Shown here: positions 8,154 through 15,507 of the stretch, one piece after another
Layout: each line of letters begins with the position of its first letter
Position numbering within the stretch: position 1 is the first letter of the stretch
Origin: DAIUFH01 sp036844705
GTDB taxonomy: Bacteria; Bacillota; Clostridia; Tissierellales; Tissierellaceae
NCBI GenBank assembly: GCA_036844705.1
Contig: DAIUFH010000028.1
Coordinates: 1 to 24,584, forward strand
DNA length: 24,584 bases
Direction of reading: 5' to 3'
The notes under the pieces: model-generated
What the model was told of the DNA's origin: nothing
The model's database searches: none
Seen by the model: only the letters and a program-made list of their open reading frames with translations
Translations under genes and position numbers: made by a program

Positions 8154-9002
8154 TTAATAAAAATCTTTCATTAGATTTTCTGCATCCATTGGATCTAGGG
8201 TAGCATCAACTAATGGCGGACCATTTTTTATAAAATCAAAGGAGTCCTCATAGGTTTCCTTTTCAACCTTATACAAAATTCCTAAAGGTATCCCATCATC
8301 CCATTCTAATGCTTTTTTATAGGCCTCGTCATAATTTGTATAGTCATAATCATCTGGTAGATAATAAGTATGTTCCTTATACCATTTAAATGTATTGACC
8401 TTATTCCATACAACACAAGGTTGAAAAATATCTAAGTGTGCATATCCCTTATAAGTGATGGCTTCTTTCATAAGCTTAACTAAATGAGGTATATCTCCTG
8501 AGAAACCTCTTGCCACAAATCCAGCTCCCATGGTCAAGGACAGGGCAACAGGTTTTACCGGCTCCAATTTTACTCCGTCGAATTGAAGTGTGGTTTTTTG
8601 CCCTTTAGCAGTTGTCGGAGAGCCTTGACCTTTAGTAAGACCATAAATTTGATTGTCATGTACGAAATGTGCAATATCAACATTCCTTCGTATAGTGTGG
8701 ATAAAGTGATTACCACCTTCCCCATATGTATCACCATCACCTGACTGGACAATTACCGTCAAATTTTTATTTGATAATTTAGCTCCAATTGCTGGTGGTA
8801 ATGCTCTTCCATGGAGACCATTAAAGCCGTTAGCTCCAATGTAATGTGGAATTTTAGCAGCCTGACCAATACCCGATACTATTACTGCATTGTGCGGTTC
8901 GATATTCAACTCTTCCAGTGCCTGCTTTAAAGCTGTCCTAATCATAAAATTTCCACATCCTGGACACCATGATGGATCATAAACTTTGTATTCACAAGAC
9001 AT
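8154..9002 (-). CDS. korB: 2-oxoacid:ferredoxin oxidoreductase, beta (TPP-binding) subunit
   Basis: A 282-residue partner of the downstream gamma-alpha subunit that binds thiamine pyrophosphate and, in relatives, one [4Fe-4S] cluster. WCPGCGN near the N-terminus (Cys13, Cys16) and a later FQPC (about Cys196) are the expected cluster ligands. The TPP motif is GDGDTYGEGGNH at about 88-99, followed by RRN and DNQIYGLTKGQGSPTT, typical of KorB/PorB. The length suits KorB rather than the larger four-domain pyruvate enzymes. It is the first gene of a minus-strand operon with start ATG behind AAGGAGGTAATAATCT. A divergent peptidase gene begins 133 bases away, so both promoters must lie in that gap. 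Substrate specificity cannot be read from the sequence by eye. Confidence 0.87.
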   Translation of the reverse strand: MSCEYKVYDPSWCPGCGNFMIRTALKQALEELNIEPHNAVIVSGIGQAAKIPHYIGANGFNGLHGRALPPAIGAKLSNKNLTVIVQSGDGDTYGEGGNHFIHTIRRNVDIAHFVHDNQIYGLTKGQGSPTTAKGQKTTLQFDGVKLEPVKPVALSLTMGAGFVARGFSGDIPHLVKLMKEAITYKGYAHLDIFQPCVVWNKVNTFKWYKEHTYYLPDDYDYTNYDEAYKKALEWDDGIPLGILYKVEKETYEDSFDFIKNGPPLVDATLDPMDAENLMKDFY

Positions 9003-9135
9003 AGATTATTACCTCCTTATGTTATTTTTGGCTATTAGAACTATACCCAAAACTATCTAATTAATGCATTTACTATATTATAATGATGATTTTTCCAATA
9101 TATTATGCTAAAATTATTTAAAGGTGGTGTTAAAG

Positions 9136-10170
9136 ATGAAAAACAAGAAAATTAGAGATTATGGAATCTGTATTGGAAATATGCCCACTGGAAAACTTAA
9201 CTCAATTACAGATGTTAAGGGCGTTAGAGTAGGTCATTCAACTATTGATAAAGGAAATATAAAAACAGGGGTAACCGTTATTTTACCCCATTTAGAAAAT
9301 ACTTTCAAAAATAAACTTATAGCTTCATCTCATATCATAAATGGATTTGGCAAATCTACTGGGCTTATTCAGATTGACGAACTAGGTCTATTAGAAACAC
9401 CTATTGTTCTTACCAATACCTTAAGTGTAGGAACAGCACAGGATGCATTAGTTAGATATATGCTTGATTTAAATCAGGATATTGGTGATACAACAGGTAC
9501 TGTAAATCCTGTAGTTTGTGAATGTAATGATGGAGAATTAAATGATATAAGGGGACTTCATGTTAAAACAGAAAATATTTTTGAAGCAATTGAAAATTCA
9601 TGTGAAGAATTTGAGGAAGGTAATGTAGGGGCTGGTACTGGAATGATTTGTTATGATTTAAAGGGTGGTATAGGCTCTTCATCCAGAACATTAAAGCTTC
9701 AGAACAAAGATTATACAATTGGAGTACTTGTACTAAGTAATTTTGGATCTCTTGAAGATTTTGTGTTGAATAAGGATCCTATAGGTTTAAGAATAAAAGA
9801 TACTCTAAAAAATAAAGAATCAGAGGATAAAGGTTCTATCATTACAATATTAGCAACAGATATTCCGTTATCCTCTAGACAAATAAAGAGGGTAATTAAG
9901 CGAATTCAAACGGGAATCGCCAGAACCGGTAGTTATCATGGTAATGGTTCGGGAGAAATTTGCATAGGCTTCTCTACAGCAAATGTAATCAAACATTACG
10001 AATCAGAAGATTTTATCAATATCAACATATTAAATGAAGATAAAATTAATAAAATTTTCAAAGCGACTGTTGAAGCCACAGAAGAAGCCATTGTCAATTC
10101 CCTTATATGCTCTTTTACTACAATAGGAAGAAATAATAAAAAAGTCTATTCACTGAAAGATTTTCTGTAA
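9136..10170 (+). CDS. P1 family (DmpA/BapA-like) N-terminal-nucleophile peptidase
   Basis: About 344 residues from ATG 9136, preferred over an in-frame GTG at 9124 because AAAGGTGGTG lies just upstream of it at correct spacing. The start KIRDYGICIGNMPTGKLNSITDVKGVRVGHST is the standard opening of the DmpA/peptidase S58 family. Other conserved blocks are NVGAGTGMICYDLKGGIGSSSRTL, YTIGVLVLSNFG and the C-terminal RTGSYHGNGSGEICIGFSTAN. Family members self-cleave into alpha and beta chains and act as L- or D-aminopeptidases on small peptides, amides or beta-peptides. The nucleophile is expected at a Ser in the middle of the chain; the serine in VLVLSNFG is the likeliest, but I cannot settle it. 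It stands alone on the plus strand, divergent from the kor operon and convergent with the repeat-peptide gene. There is no signal peptide, so it is cytoplasmic. Confidence 0.85.
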   Translation: MKNKKIRDYGICIGNMPTGKLNSITDVKGVRVGHSTIDKGNIKTGVTVILPHLENTFKNKLIASSHIINGFGKSTGLIQIDELGLLETPIVLTNTLSVGTAQDALVRYMLDLNQDIGDTTGTVNPVVCECNDGELNDIRGLHVKTENIFEAIENSCEEFEEGNVGAGTGMICYDLKGGIGSSSRTLKLQNKDYTIGVLVLSNFGSLEDFVLNKDPIGLRIKDTLKNKESEDKGSIITILATDIPLSSRQIKRVIKRIQTGIARTGSYHGNGSGEICIGFSTANVIKHYESEDFININILNEDKINKIFKATVEATEEAIVNSLICSFTTIGRNNKKVYSLKDFL

Positions 10171-10222
10171 TTGACAAATTATGAATTTATCGAAAAAGTT
10201 ACCATATAATTATTTCCACCTT

Positions 10223-10303
10223 TTTGTCATCCCAAGCGTAGTCGAGGAATCTCCGAATTTCAAAGTTTTCAAAAGAGGAGATTTCTCGATTCCACTACGT
10301 TCC
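10223..10303. repeat. Dispersed imperfect-palindrome repeat, copy R1
   Basis: The arms TGTCATCCCAAGCGTAGTCG...GAATCTCC and GGAGATTTCTCGATTCCACTACG form an imperfect inverted repeat. The left arm matches the TGTCATCCTGAGC...GGATCTC core of the copies at about 17065, 21074 and 21863. It lies between two convergent genes and may act as a terminator hairpin for either. Confidence 0.55.
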
Positions 10304-10319
10304 AGTCGATAAGTTACCC

Positions 10320-10592
10320 TTATATTAAGTACTCTATTATTATGCTTCTTGGCTCTATAATATCTATAAGATCTCCGCCTGCCATATACTTAGGTGGTCT
10401 AATACTTCTTGGTTCAATTATGTCTATAAGGTCTCCGCCTGCCATATACTTAGGCGGTTTAACACTTCTTGGCTCTATAATGTCTATAAGGTCTCCTCCT
10501 GCCATGTATGACTCATTAGGTAAAAAACTAAAGAATGCAATACCCAATATCAATGATAGTATAACAGCTTTTCTAATCAACATTCTGTTCAT
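10320..10592 (-). CDS. Multi-copy exported peptide precursor (putative RRNPP pheromone)
   Basis: A 90-residue protein with ATG at 10592 behind an excellent AGGAGG. Residues 1 to about 28 (MNRMLIRKAVILSLILGIAFFSFLPNES) are a Sec-type signal: Arg/Lys, a hydrophobic stretch and a short polar end. The rest is three contiguous copies of a 20-residue unit, at 10449-10508, 10389-10448 and 10329-10388. Copy 1 is YMAGGDLIDIIEPRSVKPPK. Copy 2 has IRPPK in the linker. Copy 3 keeps the 15-residue core but ends IIIEYLI. There is no cysteine and no recognisable RiPP enzyme nearby. The gene is divergent from, and 121 bases from the start of, an HTH-TPR regulator, the arrangement of RRNPP quorum-sensing pairs. 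I infer that it is secreted, cleaved into repeated signal peptides and taken back up. The peptide family itself is not one I recognise, and the mature form is unknown. Confidence 0.75.
   Translation of the reverse strand: MNRMLIRKAVILSLILGIAFFSFLPNESYMAGGDLIDIIEPRSVKPPKYMAGGDLIDIIEPRSIRPPKYMAGGDLIDIIEPRSIIIEYLI
10329..10508 (-). repeat. Three tandem 60-bp units encoding the 20-residue peptide repeat
   Basis: Three 60-bp units lie head to tail without spacers. Units 1 and 2 differ at 7 of 60 positions. Five of these are synonymous and two are conservative (Val to Ile, Lys to Arg). Unit 3 matches over its first 45 bases and then diverges. Confidence 0.9.
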
Positions 10593-10616
10593 AATTGACC
10601 TCCTATAATTTATATT

Positions 10617-10647
10617 ATTATATAGCTTGTACTAAACTTTATGTTAA
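10617..10647 (-). promoter_or_regulatory. Candidate promoter of repeat-peptide gene
   Basis: On the minus strand a -10 TATAAT (10617-10622) and a -35-like TTAACA (10642-10647) are 19 bases apart, longer than the optimal 17. The -10 is 24 bases before the ATG. The long spacer could mean the promoter needs an activator, but this is only suggestive. Confidence 0.3.
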
Positions 10648-10713
10648 TTATTATTTTATCTTGTCGATTCATATAATTAAATAGACACTTATGTCATGTT
10701 AAGAGGTGATGGT

Positions 10714-11640
10714 ATGTATTATAAACATTTTGGCGAATTATTGAAGGAAATAAGAACATCAAACAATATAACACTAGAACAGCTTGCAGAAGGAATATGT
10801 AGTGTAAGACAGTTGTCACGTATAGAAAGAGGAGAAAACAATCCATCCTTGTATATACTTCATCATATATCTATAAAACTAAATATTGACCTTCAGGAAT
10901 ATTACAGAATACATTTTTCAAGCGGCTCCTTTGAAGCCTATGATTACAAATCAAAATTAGAACAATTACTTATAAATTTAGATCTTTATAGCGTAAGAGA
11001 ATTAATTGAAAAAATAGAAAATCAGGAGCATTTTAAAAGAGGGGAAAATAGGCAATACATCATATACGGCAAGGCTCTCTGCAGTGCTAATCTGGATAAG
11101 GACTATGAACTATCTAATAAGTTTTGTATTGAAGGTCTCCAAATTGAAGATCCAGCCTTTAATATAAACAAATTTGAAGATAAAATATATTCTAATATTG
11201 CCCTTACAATGATAAACTTAATAGCAGTTAATTATAACAGAATGGAAAGATATGTTGAAAGTTTTGAAATTTTTAAAAGTTTATTTTCGGTGTTGGAAAA
11301 TCACATATTCAATGCACCTTTTTCCATGTACAACTCATTAGCTTTTGAAAAAAAGCTTTATCAAAGTACGTCGTGCAATCTTAGTATAATTTATTCAGAT
11401 AAAGGTCAATATGATATTGCAATGGGTTATGTGAATAAGGGTATCGATTTTTCAATTAAAGAAAATTACATGAGATTTTTGCCTGAATTATTGTCCCAAA
11501 AATCAAGGGTGTTGTACAAAATGGGGTACATAGAAGAATCATATATATCCTATCAGGATTGCTTAACTCTAAATAGATTATGCAGAGGTACTGAACAAGT
11601 AAAAAAAATAGAAAATGAAATAAAAGAAAAGTTTAGATAA
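10714..11640 (+). CDS. HTH-TPR transcriptional regulator, RRNPP type
   Basis: About 308 residues from ATG 10714, preferred because GAGGTG ends 5 bases upstream; an in-frame ATG at 10696 has no such site. Residues about 6-60 are an XRE/Cro helix-turn-helix (GELLKEIRTSNNITLEQLAEGICSVRQLSRIERGENNPSL), very like the Rgg/PlcR/NprR DNA-binding domain with its EGICS...LSRIE signature. Residues about 80-308 are all-helical and resemble tetratricopeptide repeats (CNLSIIYSDKGQYDIAMGYVNKGIDF, LLSQKSRVLYKMGYIEESYISYQDCL). RRNPP proteins bind a re-imported peptide in the TPR groove. The divergent neighbour encodes an exported repeat peptide, the expected cognate signal. Genes ending in a shared bidirectional terminator follow convergently. 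Whether it activates or represses is unknown. Confidence 0.85.
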   Translation: MYYKHFGELLKEIRTSNNITLEQLAEGICSVRQLSRIERGENNPSLYILHHISIKLNIDLQEYYRIHFSSGSFEAYDYKSKLEQLLINLDLYSVRELIEKIENQEHFKRGENRQYIIYGKALCSANLDKDYELSNKFCIEGLQIEDPAFNINKFEDKIYSNIALTMINLIAVNYNRMERYVESFEIFKSLFSVLENHIFNAPFSMYNSLAFEKKLYQSTSCNLSIIYSDKGQYDIAMGYVNKGIDFSIKENYMRFLPELLSQKSRVLYKMGYIEESYISYQDCLTLNRLCRGTEQVKKIENEIKEKFR

Positions 11641-11643
11641 TCA

Positions 11644-11672
11644 AAGAAGTGAAACAAAATGTTTCACTTCTT
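11644..11672. terminator. Bidirectional terminator between regulator and molybdenum hydroxylase operon
   Basis: A 12-bp perfect stem, AAGAAGTGAAAC (11644-11655) with GTTTCACTTCTT (11661-11672), has a 5-base loop. It begins 4 bases after the regulator stop codon, and its right arm includes the last codons and stop of the convergent iron-sulfur subunit gene. Confidence 0.8.
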
Positions 11673-12140
11673 CGATTTGTTTAATATGGATTTTACAGCT
11701 ATGGATATTTCTTCATATCCTGTGCAACGACATATATTTGACTGGAGCCATTCCTGTATTATTGAGTCATCAGCCTCAGGATGAAACTTTGATAAAGAAT
11801 GGCATACCATCAAAAACCCACTTGTACAATATCCACATTGGAATCCATATTCCTCAACAAAGGCTTTTTGTATAGGAGCATCTTTTAATCCTTCCACTGT
11901 CAATATTTTTTTACCTATGGCTTCAACAGTTAGCATTAAACAGGATTTCACTGGCAAATCATTTACAAGTACAGTACAAGCTCCACAGTCCCCATTTTCA
12001 CATCCTGGTTTCGGTCCTGTTAATCCGAAGCTGTTACGCAATGTATATAACAATATATCAGATGGTTTGACAGCAACCTTCCTATCTTCACCATTAATAT
12101 TTAAAGTGATTATCTCACTATCCAGCAATTCAAATATCAT
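11664..12140 (-). CDS. xdhC: Xanthine dehydrogenase-type [2Fe-2S] subunit
   Basis: A 158-residue electron-transfer subunit of a molybdenum hydroxylase, passing electrons from the Mo cofactor through two [2Fe-2S] clusters toward FAD. The plant-type ferredoxin domain has CENGDCGACTVLVNDLPVKSC (first cluster). The C-terminal all-helical domain has CGYCTSGFLMVCHSL and NICRCTGYEEI (second cluster). Length and motif spacing are standard for the small subunit. Its ATG overlaps the stop codon of the FAD subunit (ATGA), so the two are translationally coupled. It is the last gene of the operon, and its final codons form part of a terminator stem. The family includes xanthine, purine, nicotinate and aldehyde oxidising enzymes; the substrate is not determined. 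Confidence 0.92.
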   Translation of the reverse strand: MIFELLDSEIITLNINGEDRKVAVKPSDILLYTLRNSFGLTGPKPGCENGDCGACTVLVNDLPVKSCLMLTVEAIGKKILTVEGLKDAPIQKAFVEEYGFQCGYCTSGFLMVCHSLSKFHPEADDSIIQEWLQSNICRCTGYEEISIAVKSILNKSKK

Positions 12141-12973
12141 TGTACCACCTCTAGTCTTTCAAATACTTCCTCCAACATTAATCCTAATACAAATTTTCTA
12201 TATTCAGTTGAACCACTTATATTATTTAGGATGTTGCCCGGAACCTTTTCAATAGCTTTTGCTATTCTCTCTTCACTGGTTATATCTGGATTGTTCAATA
12301 CATCTTCCATGTTCTGTGATCTAAATGGATAATCACATAAACCACTGAATGCAATTTTCAATCTATTATCATCCTTTATTGCTACCATGGTTATTAGAGG
12401 ATAGTCAATCTTTTCGTTTTTCGTCCTTTTAACATGTGAATATGGTAAGTTTAAATATCTTTTATCTATATTTACTTTAACTAGCATTTCCCCATCTTTC
12501 AGTAACAACTTCTTGTCAAATACTTTGTTTAAGGAAATATTTCTAGTGCCACTTGGCCCTGTAAGAATTATTTCACTATCTGAAACTAAAAGTGGTAATA
12601 CAGCTTCCTTATATATGATACTACCTAGTATATTTCCTGCTAATGTAATCTTATCCTGTATAGTATGATCAGCAATTCTCGATACGGTTAATCCTAATAG
12701 CGGAAATTGATTTAACTCGGATATCTTTGTAAGTGTTGTAGCAGAGCCTATGGTAAGAACATTATCATTTATTTGGTATTCGTTGCATTCATCTATTTGT
12801 TTTATATCGATTACAGCATCGGCATACATATTATTCATTCTTGCCATACTGATAAATTCAGTACCGCCGCCATAATAGATGACCTTTTTACCTGATGAAT
12901 ATATCCTCTTATAAATCTCAACTGCTTCTTCCACTGTATCTGGCTTATAATATTCAAACTCAAATGGTATCAT
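12137..12973 (-). CDS. xdhB: Xanthine dehydrogenase-type FAD-binding subunit
   Basis: About 279 residues. ATG 12973 is favoured because AGGTGA lies 5 bases upstream; ATG 12976 and GTG 12982 are in-frame alternatives. The N-terminal FAD_binding_5 domain shows YYGGGTEFISMARMNN, VLTIGSATTLTKI and DKITLAGNILGSIIYKEAVLPLLVSDSEI, where TLAGNI is the flavin-binding loop. The C-terminal half is a CO-dehydrogenase-flavoprotein-like domain (RTKNEKIDYPLITMVAI...FSGLCDYPFR). It accepts electrons from the [2Fe-2S] subunit and passes them to NAD or another acceptor. It overlaps the end of the molybdopterin subunit gene and the start of the iron-sulfur gene, so all three are made from one message. Confidence 0.9.
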   Translation of the reverse strand: MIPFEFEYYKPDTVEEAVEIYKRIYSSGKKVIYYGGGTEFISMARMNNMYADAVIDIKQIDECNEYQINDNVLTIGSATTLTKISELNQFPLLGLTVSRIADHTIQDKITLAGNILGSIIYKEAVLPLLVSDSEIILTGPSGTRNISLNKVFDKKLLLKDGEMLVKVNIDKRYLNLPYSHVKRTKNEKIDYPLITMVAIKDDNRLKIAFSGLCDYPFRSQNMEDVLNNPDITSEERIAKAIEKVPGNILNNISGSTEYRKFVLGLMLEEVFERLEVVQ

Positions 12974-15296
12974 CATGTTCACCTAATTTCTTCCATATTG
13001 TTTCAGATGTTATTGGTACAGAGTTAAATTCAATATTTGTTGCTGCAGAAATAGCATTGGCAAATGCAGCCGGAATCCCTAAAATTCCATGTTCACCTAT
13101 TCCTCTTGCTCCAAAAGGTCCATCCATCTGAGGCGTCTCAACAAATTCTACATAATAATCTGGATTTTCACCATATCTCATTACCTTATATGTTCTTAAA
13201 GAGGTGTTTTCCAAAATAGAATCCGAATTATAGATAAAATCTTCACGAGTTGCCAGTCCAAGTCCCATTGACATACCACCCATTATAAGACCCTTTGCTA
13301 TCTTTGGGTTAATGACTTTTCCGCCATCAATAACTGTTGAAGCCTTAATTAATCTATAAGTATGCATTCTGGGATCGTATTCTATTTCTACTCCCTGAGC
13401 ACCTACTGTCCATGATACCCCTGTTTTCCCTTTACCTGTTTCTCTATCAAGAGGTCTCAATTGACTAAATATATAGCTCCCGCTTGCTATCATTTGACCC
13501 CAAATTGATTGTCCTCCATCATATTTATATCCGTGTACTATATTCCTAAAATCTATATATATTTCTGGATTCGGCCTATAATAAACCCTTTCATTGCCAA
13601 CTTCCAATTCCTCTGGCTGGCATTTTAGCACTATGGAGCCTAGTTGCTTTAGCTGTTCAATCAAATCATCTGCTGCTTTTATAACAGCATTTCCTGCCAT
13701 AAAAGTTGTCATACTAGCCACAGTCTTCCAATGCTTAGGTGTAAGCTGTGAATCAACCCCCATGAATACATGAATTTTGTCTACACTCATCTTCATTTTC
13801 TCAGCTAATATCATGGCTACAGTGGTTTTCATACCAGGTCCTATTTCAACTCCACCAAAATTCAAATTGATACTACCATCACTATTGAGGGTCAATATGG
13901 CACCGGAAATGGCATTTGTAGGAGAATTGGACGTCTTCCATAGGCAGCTTATGCCTTTTGCTCGAATTTTCCCATCCTCTGTAGATTTGACTATACCCTC
14001 ATCCCAGTTCATAGCATTTCTTAGCTTTTCCAAGCAGCTACTTAAATCTCCCGTATTATTTAAAGTTACTTTATCCTGAGTTGGCGTGTAGTCATTTTCT
14101 TTTATGGCATTTCTTAACCTTATTTTGAAAGGGTCTATCCTAAGTTTTTCAGCTAACATCTCAATAATTCTTTCTATACAAAAAACACTTGTAGTATGAC
14201 CAAATCCGCGAAACGATGTTACATAACAGTGATTCGTATAAACACTGTATGAGTCACAGTGTATATTTTCTATATTGTATGGTCCAGAACAGCTGGCAGC
14301 TATTGACTTAGCCATTCGTGGTCCTGTATCAGCATAGGCACCACAGTCAGTCATATATGTGCACTTTAGTGCCTTTATTTTTCCTTCTTTATCAGCACCA
14401 ATTTTTAATTTTGCCTCCATGGCAATTTTGGATGGTGAGCTCATCATATCCTGTTCTCTAGAATTAGCTAGTCTCACCAATCTCCCATTAACTGCTAATG
14501 ATGCTATATAAGCAATATATTCCAATTGAATAGTTGCTTTTCCCCCAAAAGCACCTCCTACATATGGTACACGTACTATGATTTTTCCTTCAGGAATACC
14601 GAAGGTTTTACTTAACTCCTCTTTGACACCAAAGGGCGCTTGACTTGATGTGTTGATAATCACTGTACCATCAGGTAATATCTGAGCAGTGGCATTTCTT
14701 GTTTCCATTGGTACATGATCTGATTGAGGCATTGAAAAGCTTTCCTCTACAACTACATCAGATTCATTCCATCCAATTTCCATATTACCTTTTCTTATCT
14801 TTACTAGATCCATTATATTAGAATCTGCCTTAGGGTATATATGGGTTGCCGGATAATAATAACGCCCTAAATCTTTATGAACCAAGGTACCCCCTTTTGT
14901 AATTGCATCCTCTACGGAATTTACAACTGGTAATTTTTCATACTCAACCTCAATTAGGTGAACTGCTCTCATTGCCTCCTCTTCACTATTTGCTACTACT
15001 ACAGCTACAGGTTCACCAAAGTACCTCACCTTTTTTCTGGCTATTATTGGTCTGTCGCAAATCATAGGCCCTGTTAAGAAAGGAACATCTTCACCTGTTA
15101 TTATTGCCTTCACACCAGTAGACTTCATGGCATTAGCTGTATCAATATTTTTAATCAGAGCATGGGCATAAGTAGAAGTCAAAAGCCGTACATGAAGCAT
15201 ATCAGCGCTTATTGTATCACCAGTATATTTGGCACGTCCTGTTACCTTTTCCCAAGCATCTTTTCTCAAGGTATTTACACCTATTTGCGAATTCAA
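12960..15296 (-). CDS. xdhA: Xanthine dehydrogenase-type molybdopterin-binding subunit
   Basis: A 778-residue catalytic subunit. Residues 1 to about 130 are the aldehyde-oxidase a/b-hammerhead domain (GRAKYTGDTISADMLHVRLLTSTYAHA). The rest is the molybdopterin-binding region, with VPYVGGAFGGK, TSFRGFGHTTSVFCIERIIEMLAE, NFGGVEIGPGMKTTVAMILAE and the C-terminal GPFGARGIGEHGILGIPAAFANAI, which contains the catalytic Glu. The active-site loop reads FRGFG rather than the CODH loop with Cys, so it is not an aerobic CO dehydrogenase. The start is TTG 15296 behind GGAGGAGATTAAG, and it is the first gene of the operon. Purine or another N-heterocycle oxidation is the best guess. No cofactor-maturation or purine-transport gene lies in the window to narrow it. 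Confidence 0.9.
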   Translation of the reverse strand: MNSQIGVNTLRKDAWEKVTGRAKYTGDTISADMLHVRLLTSTYAHALIKNIDTANAMKSTGVKAIITGEDVPFLTGPMICDRPIIARKKVRYFGEPVAVVVANSEEEAMRAVHLIEVEYEKLPVVNSVEDAITKGGTLVHKDLGRYYYPATHIYPKADSNIMDLVKIRKGNMEIGWNESDVVVEESFSMPQSDHVPMETRNATAQILPDGTVIINTSSQAPFGVKEELSKTFGIPEGKIIVRVPYVGGAFGGKATIQLEYIAYIASLAVNGRLVRLANSREQDMMSSPSKIAMEAKLKIGADKEGKIKALKCTYMTDCGAYADTGPRMAKSIAASCSGPYNIENIHCDSYSVYTNHCYVTSFRGFGHTTSVFCIERIIEMLAEKLRIDPFKIRLRNAIKENDYTPTQDKVTLNNTGDLSSCLEKLRNAMNWDEGIVKSTEDGKIRAKGISCLWKTSNSPTNAISGAILTLNSDGSINLNFGGVEIGPGMKTTVAMILAEKMKMSVDKIHVFMGVDSQLTPKHWKTVASMTTFMAGNAVIKAADDLIEQLKQLGSIVLKCQPEELEVGNERVYYRPNPEIYIDFRNIVHGYKYDGGQSIWGQMIASGSYIFSQLRPLDRETGKGKTGVSWTVGAQGVEIEYDPRMHTYRLIKASTVIDGGKVINPKIAKGLIMGGMSMGLGLATREDFIYNSDSILENTSLRTYKVMRYGENPDYYVEFVETPQMDGPFGARGIGEHGILGIPAAFANAISAATNIEFNSVPITSETIWKKLGEHDDTI

Positions 15297-15471
15297 ACTT
15301 AATCTCCTCCAATTTATACTATCTTTTTCTTTATCAATAGGTTTTTTTCTATATATCTCATGATCAAAATCAGTATTAGATTATCTGATATCATTGTTTC
15401 CACAACTTGCTGCTATTATTACTTTTTGGTGAACTTACTGCAAATGAATTCAAAATTCTTTGAATAAAGTT

Positions 15472-15505
15472 AAAAGCATCTCCACTATAAAATGAAGATG
15501 CTTTT
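15472..15505 (-). terminator. Intrinsic terminator of cysK-cysE operon
   Basis: A 10-bp perfect stem, AAAAGCATCT (15472-15481) with AGATGCTTTT (15496-15505), lies 2 bases past the cysE stop codon. It gives a T-rich tail on the minus strand and is roughly symmetrical. Confidence 0.75.
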
Positions 15506-15507
15506 GC

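Noticed and set aside
10329..10508. CRISPR-like array
   Set aside because: The units are contiguous 60-base copies without unique spacers, lie within a coding frame, and have no cas genes nearby.
10320..10592. Multi-core RiPP or bacteriocin precursor
   Set aside because: There are no cysteines, no modification enzyme, peptidase-transporter or immunity gene nearby, and an RRNPP-type regulator sits next door. Kept only as a minor alternative.
10342..10608. Plus-strand 88-codon frame across the peptide repeats
   Set aside because: It is the antisense mirror of the repeats. The 60-base period keeps it open, but it has no good ribosome site or signal peptide logic, and silent changes favour the minus-strand frame.
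12960..15296. Aerobic CO dehydrogenase large subunit
   Set aside because: The active-site loop reads FRGFG without the catalytic cysteine of CoxL.
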